Assembly (NCBI GenBank): GCA_963693305.1
Contig: OY855904.1
Span: 17,968,496-18,032,495 of the forward strand
Direction: 5' to 3'
Length of the DNA stretch: 64,000 nucleotides
DNA from: Meandrina meandrites
Taxonomy: Eukaryota > Cnidaria > Anthozoa > Scleractinia > Meandrinidae
A model generated the notes under the pieces. The model saw only the letters and a program-made list of their open reading frames with translations, made no database searches and was not told where the DNA came from. Shown piece by piece: positions 26,901-41,490 of the stretch. How positions within the stretch are numbered: the stretch's first letter is position 1; each line of letters starts with the position of its first letter. Made by a program: the position numbers and the translations under genes.

Positions 26901-27980
26901 CCATATTTGGGAAATCACGAGAAAAAATTCAACCAATCAAAATTGCAATACCTGGATTAAATTGCGCGCGCTAGCTCGCGCTAAATGGCGTAATCTTGTT
27001 TTAGAACAATTTGGGTTGAATAAAGTTAAATTTAGTTAAATTCTTCTGTTTCGTCGTCATTCAGTAGTCTGGAGAACTTCACTTGATACTGTAATGAATT
27101 TCTTTAGTTTCTGTGAGTAATTTACGGCGTTTTGGTCGAAATTCAAGTGACTTATTGCAAAACCGAAGATTTTGTTGCGTGTGTCGTTACGTGTGTAAAT
27201 CATTCGCGTACAAACTCTTTTTGTTGCCAAATATGGTACTTGGCAAACTGAATATTCGAACGCTGTGAACGCGCGTTACACGTTTCAACTCCTTATGAGT
27301 TTCTGGTAATATTGAGTCTTTCCACTTAGCACATCATATACTTTTCACCTATCGTTATTACGGTTTACTCTAGAGAGAAAAACGGGGAAAAATTACATAA
27401 GAAAATGGAAAGAGAGAGAGTTGAAAGGACAGGAGAGGATAGCATCCAAAAAACGTGCGAGGCACGACCGGTTACCGTTTACCGAGAAACCAATGACATG
27501 TACACGAACCTCGCCGTGATTTATTTTGTCAGTTCACATTGGCACATGTTTTAGCTACCCGAAGTAGCGAGCCCCAAAAGTCGCGACTCTCCAAAAATAG
27601 CGATAGAAAAAGTAACGAGAGTTGTTACGTTACGGGGGCTGAAACTGAAGTCATCACTGATCAACCAAGACAAACAAGTTAATTGGAACACGCTGTCAGT
27701 ATAAACACACCTTAGAACCGTCCCTGCCAGGTTCGCCTGGGTCCCCTGATGGTCCCTGGGTACCCTGGAAAGGAGACAAACAAAAAAATTCTGTCGTGCG
27801 TCCATATATAATATAACATGTAAGCTAAGGGCTAAAAGAAGATGTTGATATGTGTCCTCACCTGTCGGCCACGTTCTCCTTTGGGCCCTGAACCACCTCT
27901 TTCACCTGCTGGACCCTGTATGAAAGGTAAAGCGTTTAGATATGCTTCAATAGCTTGTGAACTGAATAACTGTTTGCATC

Positions 27981-28040
<60 letters not shown>

Positions 28041-31000
28041 GTAATAATAATAATAATTATAATAATATTTATCAATTTCCAGGAACTTTCTGTGACAACA
28101 TTAATTTCACAATTTTAGAAGAGATAATATTTCAAGAAGCAAATTTGCATTATTTTCTGAAGCTACCTAATAACATTATTGTCAATTTTTCTGATTTTGT
28201 TGCATGGATTAAAAAACTGAAACGAGAAAACTAGGTTGAAAATAGATTATAAACATCAACCGGATTTACGAAATTTGAAAGATGGATCAAAACTATACAA
28301 GGAAAGGCAAAATTTAGGCTGGCAATCGAGCCTAGACAAATTTCTAATGCCACAAAATACTTCCTCCAAGGTATCATTGAATAAAAGAAAAGCAAGTAAA
28401 CTCACTCGTCCACCCGGCATTCCAGGAGGGCCTGGGGGACCTGTTTTTCCTTGAGGTCCCTAAAAAAACACAAAAAATCAAATGATTTGAACTGTTGATA
28501 TCGTCAATATATGTACACAGAGAAACTGATAAATGCAACTTAAACTTGATTGTACCGTCTCTCCGCGAGGTCCAGGAAATCCTGGTAAACCTGCTTTTCC
28601 TGGCAGACCCTGACAATTGAAAAACATAATTTATTTAAATCACTGGAATCGCTCATAAGAGTTACCATAAAGATTTGAAAAATTTGCCCTGGGCTCAAAT
28701 TTACTCAACAGCTTTCCTTTCAGGTGGGCTTTTTTTCAGGGAGGGCTTATTTATGGGTTGTGGATGGGGGCTGATTTTCGGATGAAAGTTTGCGTTTTAA
28801 AGATTGGTGGTTGTAAGTTCTGGAGGGACAGGATAATGTGTCTGAAAAATGTTTATTTTTTAGTGAATACAAGAATACCAGTGTCCTAAGGGACCCATGT
28901 CACCCCCTCCCCCCACCCCCTTTGTGAGATAATACAAACCTCATAATTCAGGTGGCAAAATAGCGTGAATCTGAAGTCAGGGCACAACATCTGCAGTGGA
29001 CCATGTATTGTAAGTACCCTGGGAGTGACACAGTGTGCCCCCCCCCCCCCCCCCCCCACTCCTTGGAAAACCTTACCTACACCCCTGACCAACGATAAAA
29101 GTTGACTTACCATTGTCCCACGCGGTCCTTGCTGTCCCCTGTCACCCTGAGGTCCTGGAGGTCCCTGTAATGATAAAAGCATATTTTTTTTTCGTTATAT
29201 GAAGCCAAGAGCTAAGCTAAGCAATGTTTAGTAGAATTTCGATATAACAGTGTGCTCTCCTTGTAAGCTTTAAAGCCTGTCATTCCACTGGTCCTCTCTT
29301 TTGGGGCTAGTATATAGGGGCATTATTGTTCCTGTTTTGTGTTCAGGAGGCGCGGTGGCCTAATGGTTAGTGCACTGGACTCCGGATCGGGCGGTCCGGG
29401 TTCGAGCCCTGGCCGGGGCACTGCGTTGTGTTCTTGGGCAAGACACTTTTAACTCTCATAGTGCCTCTCTCCACCCAGGTGTATAAATTGGGTACCGGCG
29501 AATTTACTGCTGGGGGTAGCCCTGCGATGGACCAGCATCCCATCCAGGGGGGAGTAGAAATACTCCTAGTCGCTTCATGCTACGGAAACCGGGGATAAGC
29601 ACCGGCCTGATGGGCCACTTGGCTCATATGCAGACTTTTACTTCTTTGTGTTTTTACTTTTTAGTTCCACAACTGACATAAAATTCTGCTGAGCAGTTAA
29701 GGTGCAAGTTAATAATAGCATGATACTCACAGGGTTTCCACGATCACCAGCCACACCAGGCTCACCTGGGCCTCCCTGAAAGGAAATTGAAATAATTTAT
29801 TCAGTTGATAAAGACACAACAGTTACAACAACTTGTTACTCAATCAACTTGCTAATATTTCTTGTTACTTGTATTATATTAATGCAATTCAGTTGAAGCT
29901 TGAAATAACCACGTCAGCAATTTGTAATAGACAGTGTAATAGGGTTCATAGCTAAAGAAAAGTATCAGAATCTTCAAGTGGTCACTTCCCAGAGCTTAAA
30001 GGTCGTCGCGACTACCAAACAGGGTTTCACAATGGTAGTTGTAAATAGAGCTGGTTGCCAACAAGAGTGGTTGTGGATCAGAGGCCTGCAATTCATGCAA
30101 AGGGCTCCAGCTACCTAGCTGTCTGCATGCATTGCACCCCCTGCAATACCTTTGCTCCTGGGGTACCAGGAGTTCCTGGGGATCCTCTCTCACCACGTGG
30201 ACCCTGCGTAACACATAAAGCAACAAAATTAGGATAATGATGATACTTCAGTTAGTAACACTAGCATACTCAGAAAAAATCTGAGTTCTCCAAACAGGAT
30301 TTGAATCTATGACCACCCGGCAACTGGTCCTAATGCTCAATACCACTGAGATACACAGGACACTGGTTAGAGCTCAGGCCATTAAACTAGGTTCATGTGA
30401 CTATACTGTATACTAAAGCATGTGATTTATATCAGGATAATCAAACAGAGTAAAACTCTTGAGAGATGTTACCCTAATAGCAGCTCTTAATCATCTATGC
30501 TGCTTTATGGTTAATATCATGATATTTAGTACTTTTTCAATTAAAGAAGATAATTTTTTGCATTACAAGAACAAGTCTGGATAGCATGCTGTTATAAAAC
30601 AGACTGGATTCCTACAATTCTACAATAAACATGATGATCGTGACAATTAAACCGAAGGGTATAACACCCAAATATATAAATAAAAAAGACCATGAGAAAA
30701 GTAAAATGTAAGCGTTCCTTCAAGAGTGTTGCATGGAAATTTATGGAAACAAACAGCCCACTGTCCATTATCAGTTGAAAATTCAAAGGGGAAGGAAGGT
30801 TTGTAATCTGACTTTACCCTTGTTCCTCTTGCTCCTTGTGGGCCTGGTGGTCCAGGATTTCCCTACACACAAACAAAAACAACATTCCTGTATTGCATTG
30901 TTTTGTCCAGTCAATAACCATAGTATCATTTATTTTAGCACAGAAAACGTACTGGAAGCATAATTTTGGCATAAGGTGTTATTGTTCAGGCAGGGCAGTG

Positions 31001-34000
31001 GCTATCAATGTGGATCAGCTAAGTCAAATCTGCAGCTGGTCCTGATGGAAACAGTTAATTTTGTTTTCCATGATCCAATCTTTCCTTAGGCAGAGCCAAG
31101 GGTATTACACTGATTTGAGAAAACAACATTAACTGGTTTTCCAAGGGACCTGAGCCATTAAGTGATTTATTATATACCACAACAAAGACAATTGAAGGTG
31201 TGATGTAAAAACAGTGTAACGAACAGCACTCATTGGTCAACATGCATTCATGGTTAACAGTGCACTGTTTTTTGGGGGGAAACAGTTTTACTGTTAAATA
31301 TCAATGTGATCTCAAAGTAGCCAACGAGAGTACACACTGTCAGGAAAAAATCTAGCTAAAGTATATAACATGAGATATTAATGACTTTTTCCACATGAAA
31401 GTTCCCATATTTCATTAAGAGTAAACTAACCCTAATTCCCTTTGATCCATCTCGTCCTCTTGGTCCAGAGGCTCCAGTATTTCCCTGAGATACAAATAAA
31501 TGTGCATGATGATGCACACAGAGTTGTCATTTTGTATATTAAAAATTTTATCATTAAAAATATGTATGTGGGTTATACAAATGGAAATTGCAAGATATAC
31601 AAATGTTTCAACATGTAGTCTGTAGACATGTGTGACTTGTGCTTTAAATTAATTTTGCTTTTGGTTTAAAATGTTTACTCTTTCTGAGTATAATAATGAA
31701 TATGAGACAGCCATTGATTAATCAAATTACAAAACAAACTGTAGTTAGCATGCTTAAGCAATAAAAACAGCAATTGAACCAAAAACAAATTTGAACCACA
31801 ACGTCATTATTACAAATTCAACGGAGTTCCCTAAAGGCACTGTCTAGATCAAACCAATTTTTTCAAGCTGAAATGGTGAGTTCCCTTGATTACCTTTTCT
31901 CCAGGTTCCCCTGCATATCCAGGCATTCCAGGTGATCCTCTCTCTCCCTGAAAAATAATTAATAAATGGTGTTAACTTAATAATTAAAAAAATAAATTAT
32001 TGACTGTTAAACTGTTCCTCACAAAATCTTGATCACTCCAAGGGCACTCATTAAAAAAATCAACTGGCATCATTGCAGTAGCTATCAACCCTTGGAGTCA
32101 TTATTAATATAACTGTACTTCCCAATTGCTCATGGAAAAGTTAACGCGTGACAGTACAGAATGTACTTTATAGTTACCAATTTGTGCGTATACCTAATTT
32201 TGTGATTTTCATGTTTGACTGTTATCCTCAGCTTGGCCTTTGAATATTTCCAGTATTTCCTTGCAATGAAATAGTGATCCATTTTAACTGACCCAGATTA
32301 GGGTTTCGGAGATTAATGGTACATATAATTTTGGAATTAAATAAACGATTGTTCACTTTTTTCCTGGAATAGCAAAAATTAATACTAGCAAAACACAAAA
32401 AAAGTTTCACCTGAGTGTACACAAAAATTAGTTAGAATGAGGTCCAGTGATCTGCCCGTCTGCTTTAAGACTGTGCATTGTTTGCCACACAACAAATATT
32501 TAATATTTACCTTTCCTCCTGTTGGTCCTGGAGGCCCAGGTGGACCTGCAATTCCACTTCGACCCTAAGATCCAAAATAAACCAAAGAGCAATCCAAAAA
32601 TTATTGTACTGGGAAAAATGTTCAAAAGAATAGACTAGTATCCTTATATTTATCACAGAACTGCACACTGGTGGACACAGAATGACAAACAGGTTTCCAG
32701 GTTTAAAATGTCAACCCAGGGCAGAAGTTTGCTGTGTGATAATGTCCTCCTTGTATCCTTGTATTAAAAATTACAGTTCTTTTAGTGTTATTTTAATATT
32801 TTAGTTAAAATTTAAATGCTAGGTAAAGAAGATGTTAAAAATTTAAACTAAACATTTTCAATCTTTAAGATCATCATCGCAATTAGTTTAATTGTTTAAA
32901 TTAAATTATTTTAATTGTTTCCTTCCTTCCTCGAACAAAAAGTGGTTCCTCTTGGACTTCCTTCATGAAGTTAAACACTGAGATTTTACCGCAACCTGAT
33001 CCCAGACTGTGCAGTTTCCATTTTCTTTGAAAGATTTCACTGTAGACTAACCTATTCATTACTGTCACCGTGATTTTATTATAATTTTAATTTGTAAAGC
33101 CAGTTTCAATTAAAAAATACACTAAACAGGCATTAACTATGCTGCAAGACGGTATACCTTTGGTCCTTCAGTTCCTTCTGGGCCTGGCAGTCCAACTCCT
33201 CCTGCAGCGCCCTTCAAGACAACAACTGATGTGTGAGTTAGATTTACAGCAGTTCTAGTGATGGAATGGCCCAAGCACATTACGTAAACAGGGTTTAAAA
33301 GTATTCTATTCTAATGCAGAGAACTTTTAAATTCATTTTGGATAGGAAGATTACACAACGTTTGAATTTAAAAATTTCATTAAAGCCATAATTCAGGTGA
33401 CTGTAAGTTAGGTTTGTACCTCTTGACCTAAGTACAATCATTGGTTCTGGTGAATTGAAGTTTACAGTGTCCAATAGACACTAGAGATTATTCCAGTTTC
33501 TGTACCACTATATAAGTAACTAGAAACTTAAGAAGTGTTTCTTCTCTTCCCTGGATGGGATGCTACTACACCCCACCCCTTTATACACTGTCATACCTAC
33601 CATGAGATTTAGGTTACCACATCACTTCATAGGTAAGAACAGTATTATTAATATATATAACAGCTGTCAGTGATCTTTTTATAATGTGAACCTCAAGCAA
33701 AAGAATCAATGCAATTGTCTAATTGTATACAATAATGTAATTTTGTAATGATTTTGTATGATTTTATATTCTGTCATTTCACTCACGTCATCTCCCTTTG
33801 GGCCCTCATCTCCTTTAGCACCAGGATATCCTGCAAGTCCCTGCAGAGGAAATTTGAAACAAATTATATATTAATTTAGAACAATGGATTGTGCATAGAA
33901 CACCTTTAAGGGCCACAAATAAAACTGCCTCTATTCTTTTCAGGAACACATACTACTGAATTTCATACATTCAGCCCAATCTCAACCAAAGACATGATCA

Positions 34001-37000
34001 ACTGAGCAGCATGATCTTATAACTTTGTGATTACATACGGTAGTCAATGAAGATACAAAACAAGCCATACTTAGCAAGCTTAAGCAATAAAAACAGTTTG
34101 CTTTGTGTGGCATTTACAGGGTATCCCTTCTGCGTCTTCTGCCAAGTCAATATATGTTGGAGAATAAATACCAACCTCTTCACCCTTTTCTCCTTCTGGT
34201 CCTCGCTTTCCTCTGTTTCCCTGAGAAAAAAAAGGTATTGATATATCTACATATATACATGTACACATTTACTAACATTGGTTGATACCAGTCGCAAATA
34301 GCTTATAGGCCACACTATGTAATATAACAATCAAAGAGGAATATCTGAAGGCAATCAGTAAGATCATTAGTGTCACAAACCTGAGTGTGTTTTTTCAGGT
34401 TTCAGATCAAAAGATAAATTTTCTGTTTATTATTTAAGGTAGCTGCATGTACAATCTGATTAATCAAGGATAATCTAATATGAGTTATAGCATTTTGTTT
34501 CCTCTTTCAGTTATAGAGTTCATAATATAACTGCCTTTTTTTAAAAAGATAGATCGATTTTCATTTGACATTGAAATGATTAGTCCATGCTAACAGAAAT
34601 GCAGACAAGATTAATTAAACAAACAGACCAACGGACAAAGAAAGTTGGTTGGTCAACTGAGCGAACACACAGGACATGCAAAGCTTCTCTTGATCAATGC
34701 AGTCACAGAAATTTCACCAGATTTGATGAGTCCATCAAATGATACAATCATCATGGGGAGACAAACAAAAAGATTGAATAGGGAAACAAACTTATCTGTC
34801 CAATTTTTGGCATGTCAAATAAACAACAAACTTTAACGAAAATGCATTTTCAATTCAAGGTCAAGTGCAAATTGTTAACTCTGCAACTCACCTTTGGTCC
34901 AGGGAGGCCTGGGTAACCTTGTGGTCCTCTTACTCCAGGTGCACCCTGGGAAACATGTCAGTGTATTAGTCAACAAGCAACTAACAAGTTAAGAGCTGTT
35001 TTAAATGCTGATAAAAAAAAATGGGTACCAGTATGTTCTTTTGGTAATTTACCTACAAACAACCTTTTCCGCATAAGAAAACAGCAATTCAAGGTAAGGT
35101 TAACTGCACTAATAACTAAGATGGTTTGGAGGATGAGAAATTATTATCAATAAGTTATTACTCGAGTTCGAGAGCTGACTGATTTTTCTTTTAAATCAAG
35201 ATCATGGATCAATGCATAGAAGATAAAGAATGATAGATCTTGGTGCATACTCTGTCTCCTTTGGGTCCAGGTGGTCCCTCAATACCAGGATATCCCTAAA
35301 AGTAAAACAAATAGAAAAGTAAACTCCAACAGAGCTGTAAACATGCTGTAAACCTCATGCTGTATAACTTCATCTTGAAAACAAATTCAATCAAGATCAA
35401 ATCTCAACAAATACCATTTTTTTGTGTGCAAAACAAATTAAGATTATTTATAACAACAGACATTATTTAGTGAATTGGGTTCCTACATCTACAAGTGTAA
35501 ACATAGACACGCTAAGCGTGCAGGAGTTATTTTTTCAATTGATTGGGTTGCTTGGGGTAAGACTGGGTGTTAGTCCTGCTGGGATGGTTGAGCTATTTGT
35601 GCATGGTGCATCACTAACTACATAGCCCCTTGCTACGACTAAGAGGCATTTTTTGAAAAAAAATGTTGCAGACAAAATAATTTTTACGTGCAATTTGTTA
35701 CGTCAAAACTGTTTCGTTCAATAGTAAATTTTTATCATTTAGAAAAAACAAGAACTAATTTAATTGTCAAAATGTCACGAAATGGCTTATTCTGTTAGCA
35801 CTAATTTTGTTGCTAGCTTTTTTACAACCGTAACGCGATACTTTTATTTGTTACAGGATACTTTTGTGTTTTTGTCAAACACTGTAAAACGATACCTTTG
35901 TTTTTTAAAAACGTATGTAACATGACACTTTTGTTTATCTCACTTTTGTAATGACACTTTTGTTTTTCTTGAAAACACCATGTCTCCATTGAGTAATTGA
36001 AAAGTAATAATTGAAGTAATAAACGAATCAAATCAAAAACTATATTTTTAGGAAAGCTTTTTAAGTGTAGTACACCTGGAGTATTTGTTTCCTGTTGTAA
36101 ATGTAAATTTTCATTCAACAAACAGGAACAAGAACTAATTAATTTTATTTATCAAACTGTCACGGAATGACATGCTCTTATTCTAGCCTGTTGCCACTAT
36201 CGATCGTAGTTAATTTTAAAAGCAAAACCATTTTAAAGTCAATACCCATACCGGTTAAGTAAATGTCTAAACGTGGTGTGTTTAAGGTATAAACATAAAC
36301 GCTACTTGCCCGAGAGTCAGCTAATCGCCGGAGCAAGACACTAAAGAGACTAATTAATAAAATTAATTGCGGTTTTCAGTTGGCGACACGGAGTCTCAAG
36401 CAGTATTAAATTCAAGAAGTTTCCTTGTCACAAACTCTTAAAACAAGAGGCCACAACACACTCTGAAGAAGATTCCTTGCCATTTTTATGACACAGTATT
36501 AACATCAAAATGACAACATTATTCTTCAAATCTGCTTTGTGCAAATGCTTTATGCAATTTTTACTACGGTCAGCGAAACTAGCCTGTCCTAAGGGAACGC
36601 TTGAATAACAATTTGGTGTTGGGTCTTTTGCTGGCGGCGTGTGCGCTGTAAGCAGGCGAGCGTTTCAAATCCGGGGTTAATTCACAACTCACCGATTCCG
36701 CCTCCTACAAATCTAAAATCTTCGAATGAAATCGCTCGCTTACAACTGTGTCAGATTACTTCCCCTTTATAAACTGCAATTTCATTGGTTCTGATAGTAC
36801 CTCAAACCTGATTGGTGTGAGATACAAACATACTCCACTGACTGACTGACTGACTGACTACACGGTCCATCGCGCCGACTAAGAGTTATTTTTTTGAAAA
36901 AATAACTCAATAAAGTTAATTAATTAGGTTATATATATTTTAATAATAGGATTTTGCCATTATTGTCAGTTTCATCAATCTGACAACCCTACTTTTAGCA

Positions 37001-40000
37001 GTTTCAGTACTTCCTCTTTGAAAAAGAACAGCTAACTCCATTTATTTTTCAACAAGGTGACATGATACCCATATCCTAAACCCTAACCCCATAGCAGATA
37101 TCCTGCATTATTATTCGACAAGTTTGTGTGATGTGCATATAAAAACTAATGGTCTGGACAGCCTTGCTGTCCGTACATAACAGATATACTGCGATATACG
37201 TAGGCTGCCGCATAACCACAGTATTTTTAGCTGTAAAATACTTTTTGTTGACCAGTTGTTGAATAATAAAACAGTTATCCTTCTCAATCTTGCAGAATAT
37301 CATCTGATCTTAGCCCACTCAGCCTACGGCCTGGTCGGCTAAGTATCAGGTGATATTCCACACAATTTGGCATGATAATTGTTGAATGTAATGTAGTTTG
37401 CCAGGATCCATCTGAAGTCTTGCAAAGCCCAGCACCACAGCTTTTCTCGCTCTACTGAAAAATATGTTTTGTTGACAATTATTTGTTGAATAACAATAAA
37501 AATAATAATCTGCTGAATCTTGCAGAATATCACTTGATTTTAGTCAACTTGGCCCACGGTCTTGTCAACTTTATTAAGCAAAATTCCACATAATTTTGTA
37601 GGATAATTGTTACGTAACATCACCCATTAACAAATAGCCGTTGCTTACCGGTACACCATCAGAACCAGGGAATCCTGGCATACCAACTTTTCCAGCCTCA
37701 CCCTGAAATATCAAGTAACAGACTTATTTATGTTTCCACTCTTAAAAAATCACAATACTCAGGAAATCCATTATTTAAGTACCTGTAAATATTATTGATA
37801 TGGCATGCATTAACATGAATGAGCATACCTTGGGTCCTACAGCACCTGGGGGACCTGGGATACCAGGAGGTCCCTAGAGAGATGGAATACAAATGATGAC
37901 ATTTTACTTAACAGAGGCATCAAGACAAGAACATGCATGAATATATAGAAATGGATGTAATACAGTCGTGGTAATTGAACTTCATGTTGTGCAATTTTGG
38001 AGTGAGATCATACTTGTGATTTCAAATTGAACATGCGTTGCATGCTCGTTTGATTTTGAAGTCACGCGTATGATTTCAGACCAAATTGCACAACACAAAG
38101 TTCGATTATCAATGTTAATCAGCTTTCCACTGCTGATAAAGGGTGGGTAAGAGGAAATGAAGCATGGAGAATTGTCTTCTCTAACCAAATTTTTCTCACA
38201 ATGAAGTTTCAAGATAGCTGCTGGCTCTAAAATGGAACTAGTAAACTAACAAGCTGTTTACTGATCCTACCGAGGGTCCTCTCATTCCTTGTACACCCTG
38301 TATTCCTGGAGCTCCTGGGGGACCCTAGGAAAGAAATCTGAATCTGAATGACATGATCAAGTGACAGGTGATAAGCATACCAAATAAATTTCTGTGTGCC
38401 AATTTTATATATCTGTTATGTATGTTGCTGATGAAGTGACTAGGAATACTTACCTACTAAACAATTAACCGCTACCAGAAAAAAATAACTCATTCTAACA
38501 CAACTAAGGTAGTCTGAGAGCTAATATCTAAACTCAACTAATCAGATTGCACTATTTCCAGTCCAATAATTTCTATGTAATGGACCGAGTATGGTTCAGA
38601 ATGATCCCACACCGGTCCAAGTTACAGAACTCTTTTCCGAAACAGAACACCTGGAGGGGCCTCCACCGTAATCCAGTTCTTCTTAATATCCTTTCCACAT
38701 TCAGCTTATATCTATAAAAACCTTTCTCAACCATGTAATAAATCTCTTATTAATCACGCTTGCTCAGGACCATACTGGGAAAATACCAGCCCTTGGTATT
38801 TTCTGTATGCACCTTATTGTGCGTGGTCCATACTGTCAAGGCCTTGGGCCAATATTCTTCCAGTATATCCCTTGTGCTTGGTTATTAAGATGTATATGTT
38901 GTGGTTCAACTTTTTCTTTGGTTAAATTTTTTTTTAAAACCAGTTTATTTTGATTTTTCATTGTTCCATATTAATTATCATAATCTGAAACAAAGTGAAA
39001 TAAAAATCAAAACTGGTTGGAAAAATTTTAAACCAAAGATAATTTTAAACCACAAAATATATACTGCAGTACATATTAACACTGTCTAAAGAATGACCAC
39101 CCACAGTTAACGCCTGACACACAGTGTATACATTATCACAAACATGGCAATTCCTTGAAGAAATTGGAGCCTTACCGGGGATCCTGTTGGTCCTGGTGGG
39201 CCTCTCTCACCAGTATTCCCCTGTTGATAAAAAGAGAGGGTTAAACATTGAGTGAAATAGTCACATGAAAGTATAGGTTTCTATGTTGTTGTTTTTTCAT
39301 AGAAATCACAGAGTGTACCAGCCTCACCTTGGACACTTTACCAGAATTTACCATGTGTAAAATGTTCTGACATTTTGAAGTGGTACTTTTTTGAGGGTCA
39401 GGCACTTACATGTATAAGGGTCAGCATTTTCTTAAAATGCACTAAGAGCTCCTTTTTTATCCAAAAGCACTAAGCAGTATCAGCCAAAACTCAGTTTTAT
39501 TAAAAATGTCAATGTGTCTACTCTTTTCCAATCAGAGTCAAGCTAATGCATCATGATGTGAACATCACTGAATGTTACTACTGCTCTAGATCTCAATTAT
39601 GCAGTTCCAGAAAAAATCCATACCCCCAAGAGAATTTAAAGCAATGTATAAAGGTAAATTGGAATTTCCAGAGGGGTGGGAGGGAGTTCTTAAGGGGAAA
39701 TCTCTTCCATAACGGGGGTATGGATATTTTCTGGAACAACACATTTCCACTGCATTGTTTCTCATTGGTATGGGGGTTATTGGCAGGTTGTGGTTGTTGA
39801 AATGTTTTGTTGTTCCAGAAAATGCCGATACTCATCGCAGAGGGTTTTTTTTTTTGTTTGAGCTGCTCCTCCCCTCTAGAAATTCCTGTTTAGGAATTTC
39901 CAATGATCCTTTACAGGGAGAGTATAAATAATTATTTTAAGGTCTTTTGTCTCATCTCTTATTTACTTTCAATGTCTTGCAGTGATGGGTGTCTCCCTTT

Positions 40001-41436
40001 GCAGGACCCCCTTATGTAGATGTTGATGTAGATGAAGATGAAGATGAAGATATTTTCTGGAACCACACATTTGCTGTTCAATTTTACTCCATGAAGTGGA
40101 GTTCGATAATAAGTAACTTACCTGTAATCCACGTGGCCCAGGAGGGCCTCTTGGTCCAGTTTCACCTTGTGGACCCTGTTATCAAAGCACAGCATATCTT
40201 GTAATAAATTTATGTTATAATGATAATGTAATCCATCAGTTGCCAGTATTTAATTCAGTGTTATGAATTCAAGAACAATGCAGCCGCTCTGATCTTTTGA
40301 CCTAGGACAGCCAAACCAGCCAAACCAGCTGCCAAACTGGATAGAAACAAAAACCATATAACCAGTCTTCGCCACCCAAGTGGGAAAAAGATTATCCATG
40401 CGAACAATTTTCCCTGGTCTTCCCCACTGGACAAAATTAATGACATTCAGATCGGCTCTTTAACTTCAATTTTGAAACGTTTGACAGCGTCAGGGTGAAG
40501 TGAGATTTCAACCCACCAAGACGTTTTCTTCTCTGGCTCACTTCGACCACCGCGACGCCTTTATCACGTCAGTAGAAGAAAGAAGAAAAAAATCTCAATC
40601 TCTTGTACCAGAGTAACATCATATCGTGTGCTTATGAACATCTGATTGCCAACAAGGCAATTGTATTCATACAAATTAGGAGTTTAATCATTCAAGTAGA
40701 TCCATAATCTTCACGTGGTTACCACTAGTAAAGTAATCAAATGAAAGGCATGTACTACAGACTCTGCAGGGAATCAACTTTCAAACAAGCTTCGACGAGG
40801 AGTTTGTTTAAGCTTACGTTCAGTTCACATTCCAAAGCAGTTAAAAGCATGCTTCTCATATTTACAAAGAAAGTTATATACCTGAATATCTGTATTAACG
40901 GCTGGTTATCAACTATATAGATCATCTTCCCTTCATTCTCCTCTATCATTTCGATCGAGCAAGTCGCCATTTTGATTTTTAATAAGTGGGGGACTGGGAG
41001 CAACTTGTCAAACCGACGTTGTGGACTGGCCCGACTGGCCCAAGTGATTATTTGACCAATGAGAGGTTGCAATCTAAATTCTGAACAAGCGGACACTTCA
41101 ACTAGTTCAAAAGCTCAATCTCTGTGAGTTATGATTGGTAGGTTTTGATCCATTTTATTTGTCTCTTTTTTTTTTCGAGGCTCATTGATTGCCGTCCTAA
41201 TTATAATTGACGGCAGCAAAAAACCACTTGTTTTTTGAGCATCAGAGTTCGCGTATTATTGAAAAGGTATTTTAGTATGGTTTAAAAAAACAGCTACAGT
41301 TAAAGTTCGCAAAAACCCAATTACGTTTGGATGGAGTTGCTTGTCCTAGCAACAAGTTGATGGGGAGGGAGCCACGATTTCAATTTATTATGTACGCATT
41401 TGGTTAGTATGAGTCGTTCCTCCTACATTTTAACAA

Positions 41437-41490
<54 letters not shown>

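Noticed and set aside
27842..28234. Poly-asparagine frame
   Set aside because: Produced by the (AAT)n microsatellite and antisense of collagen exon 35.
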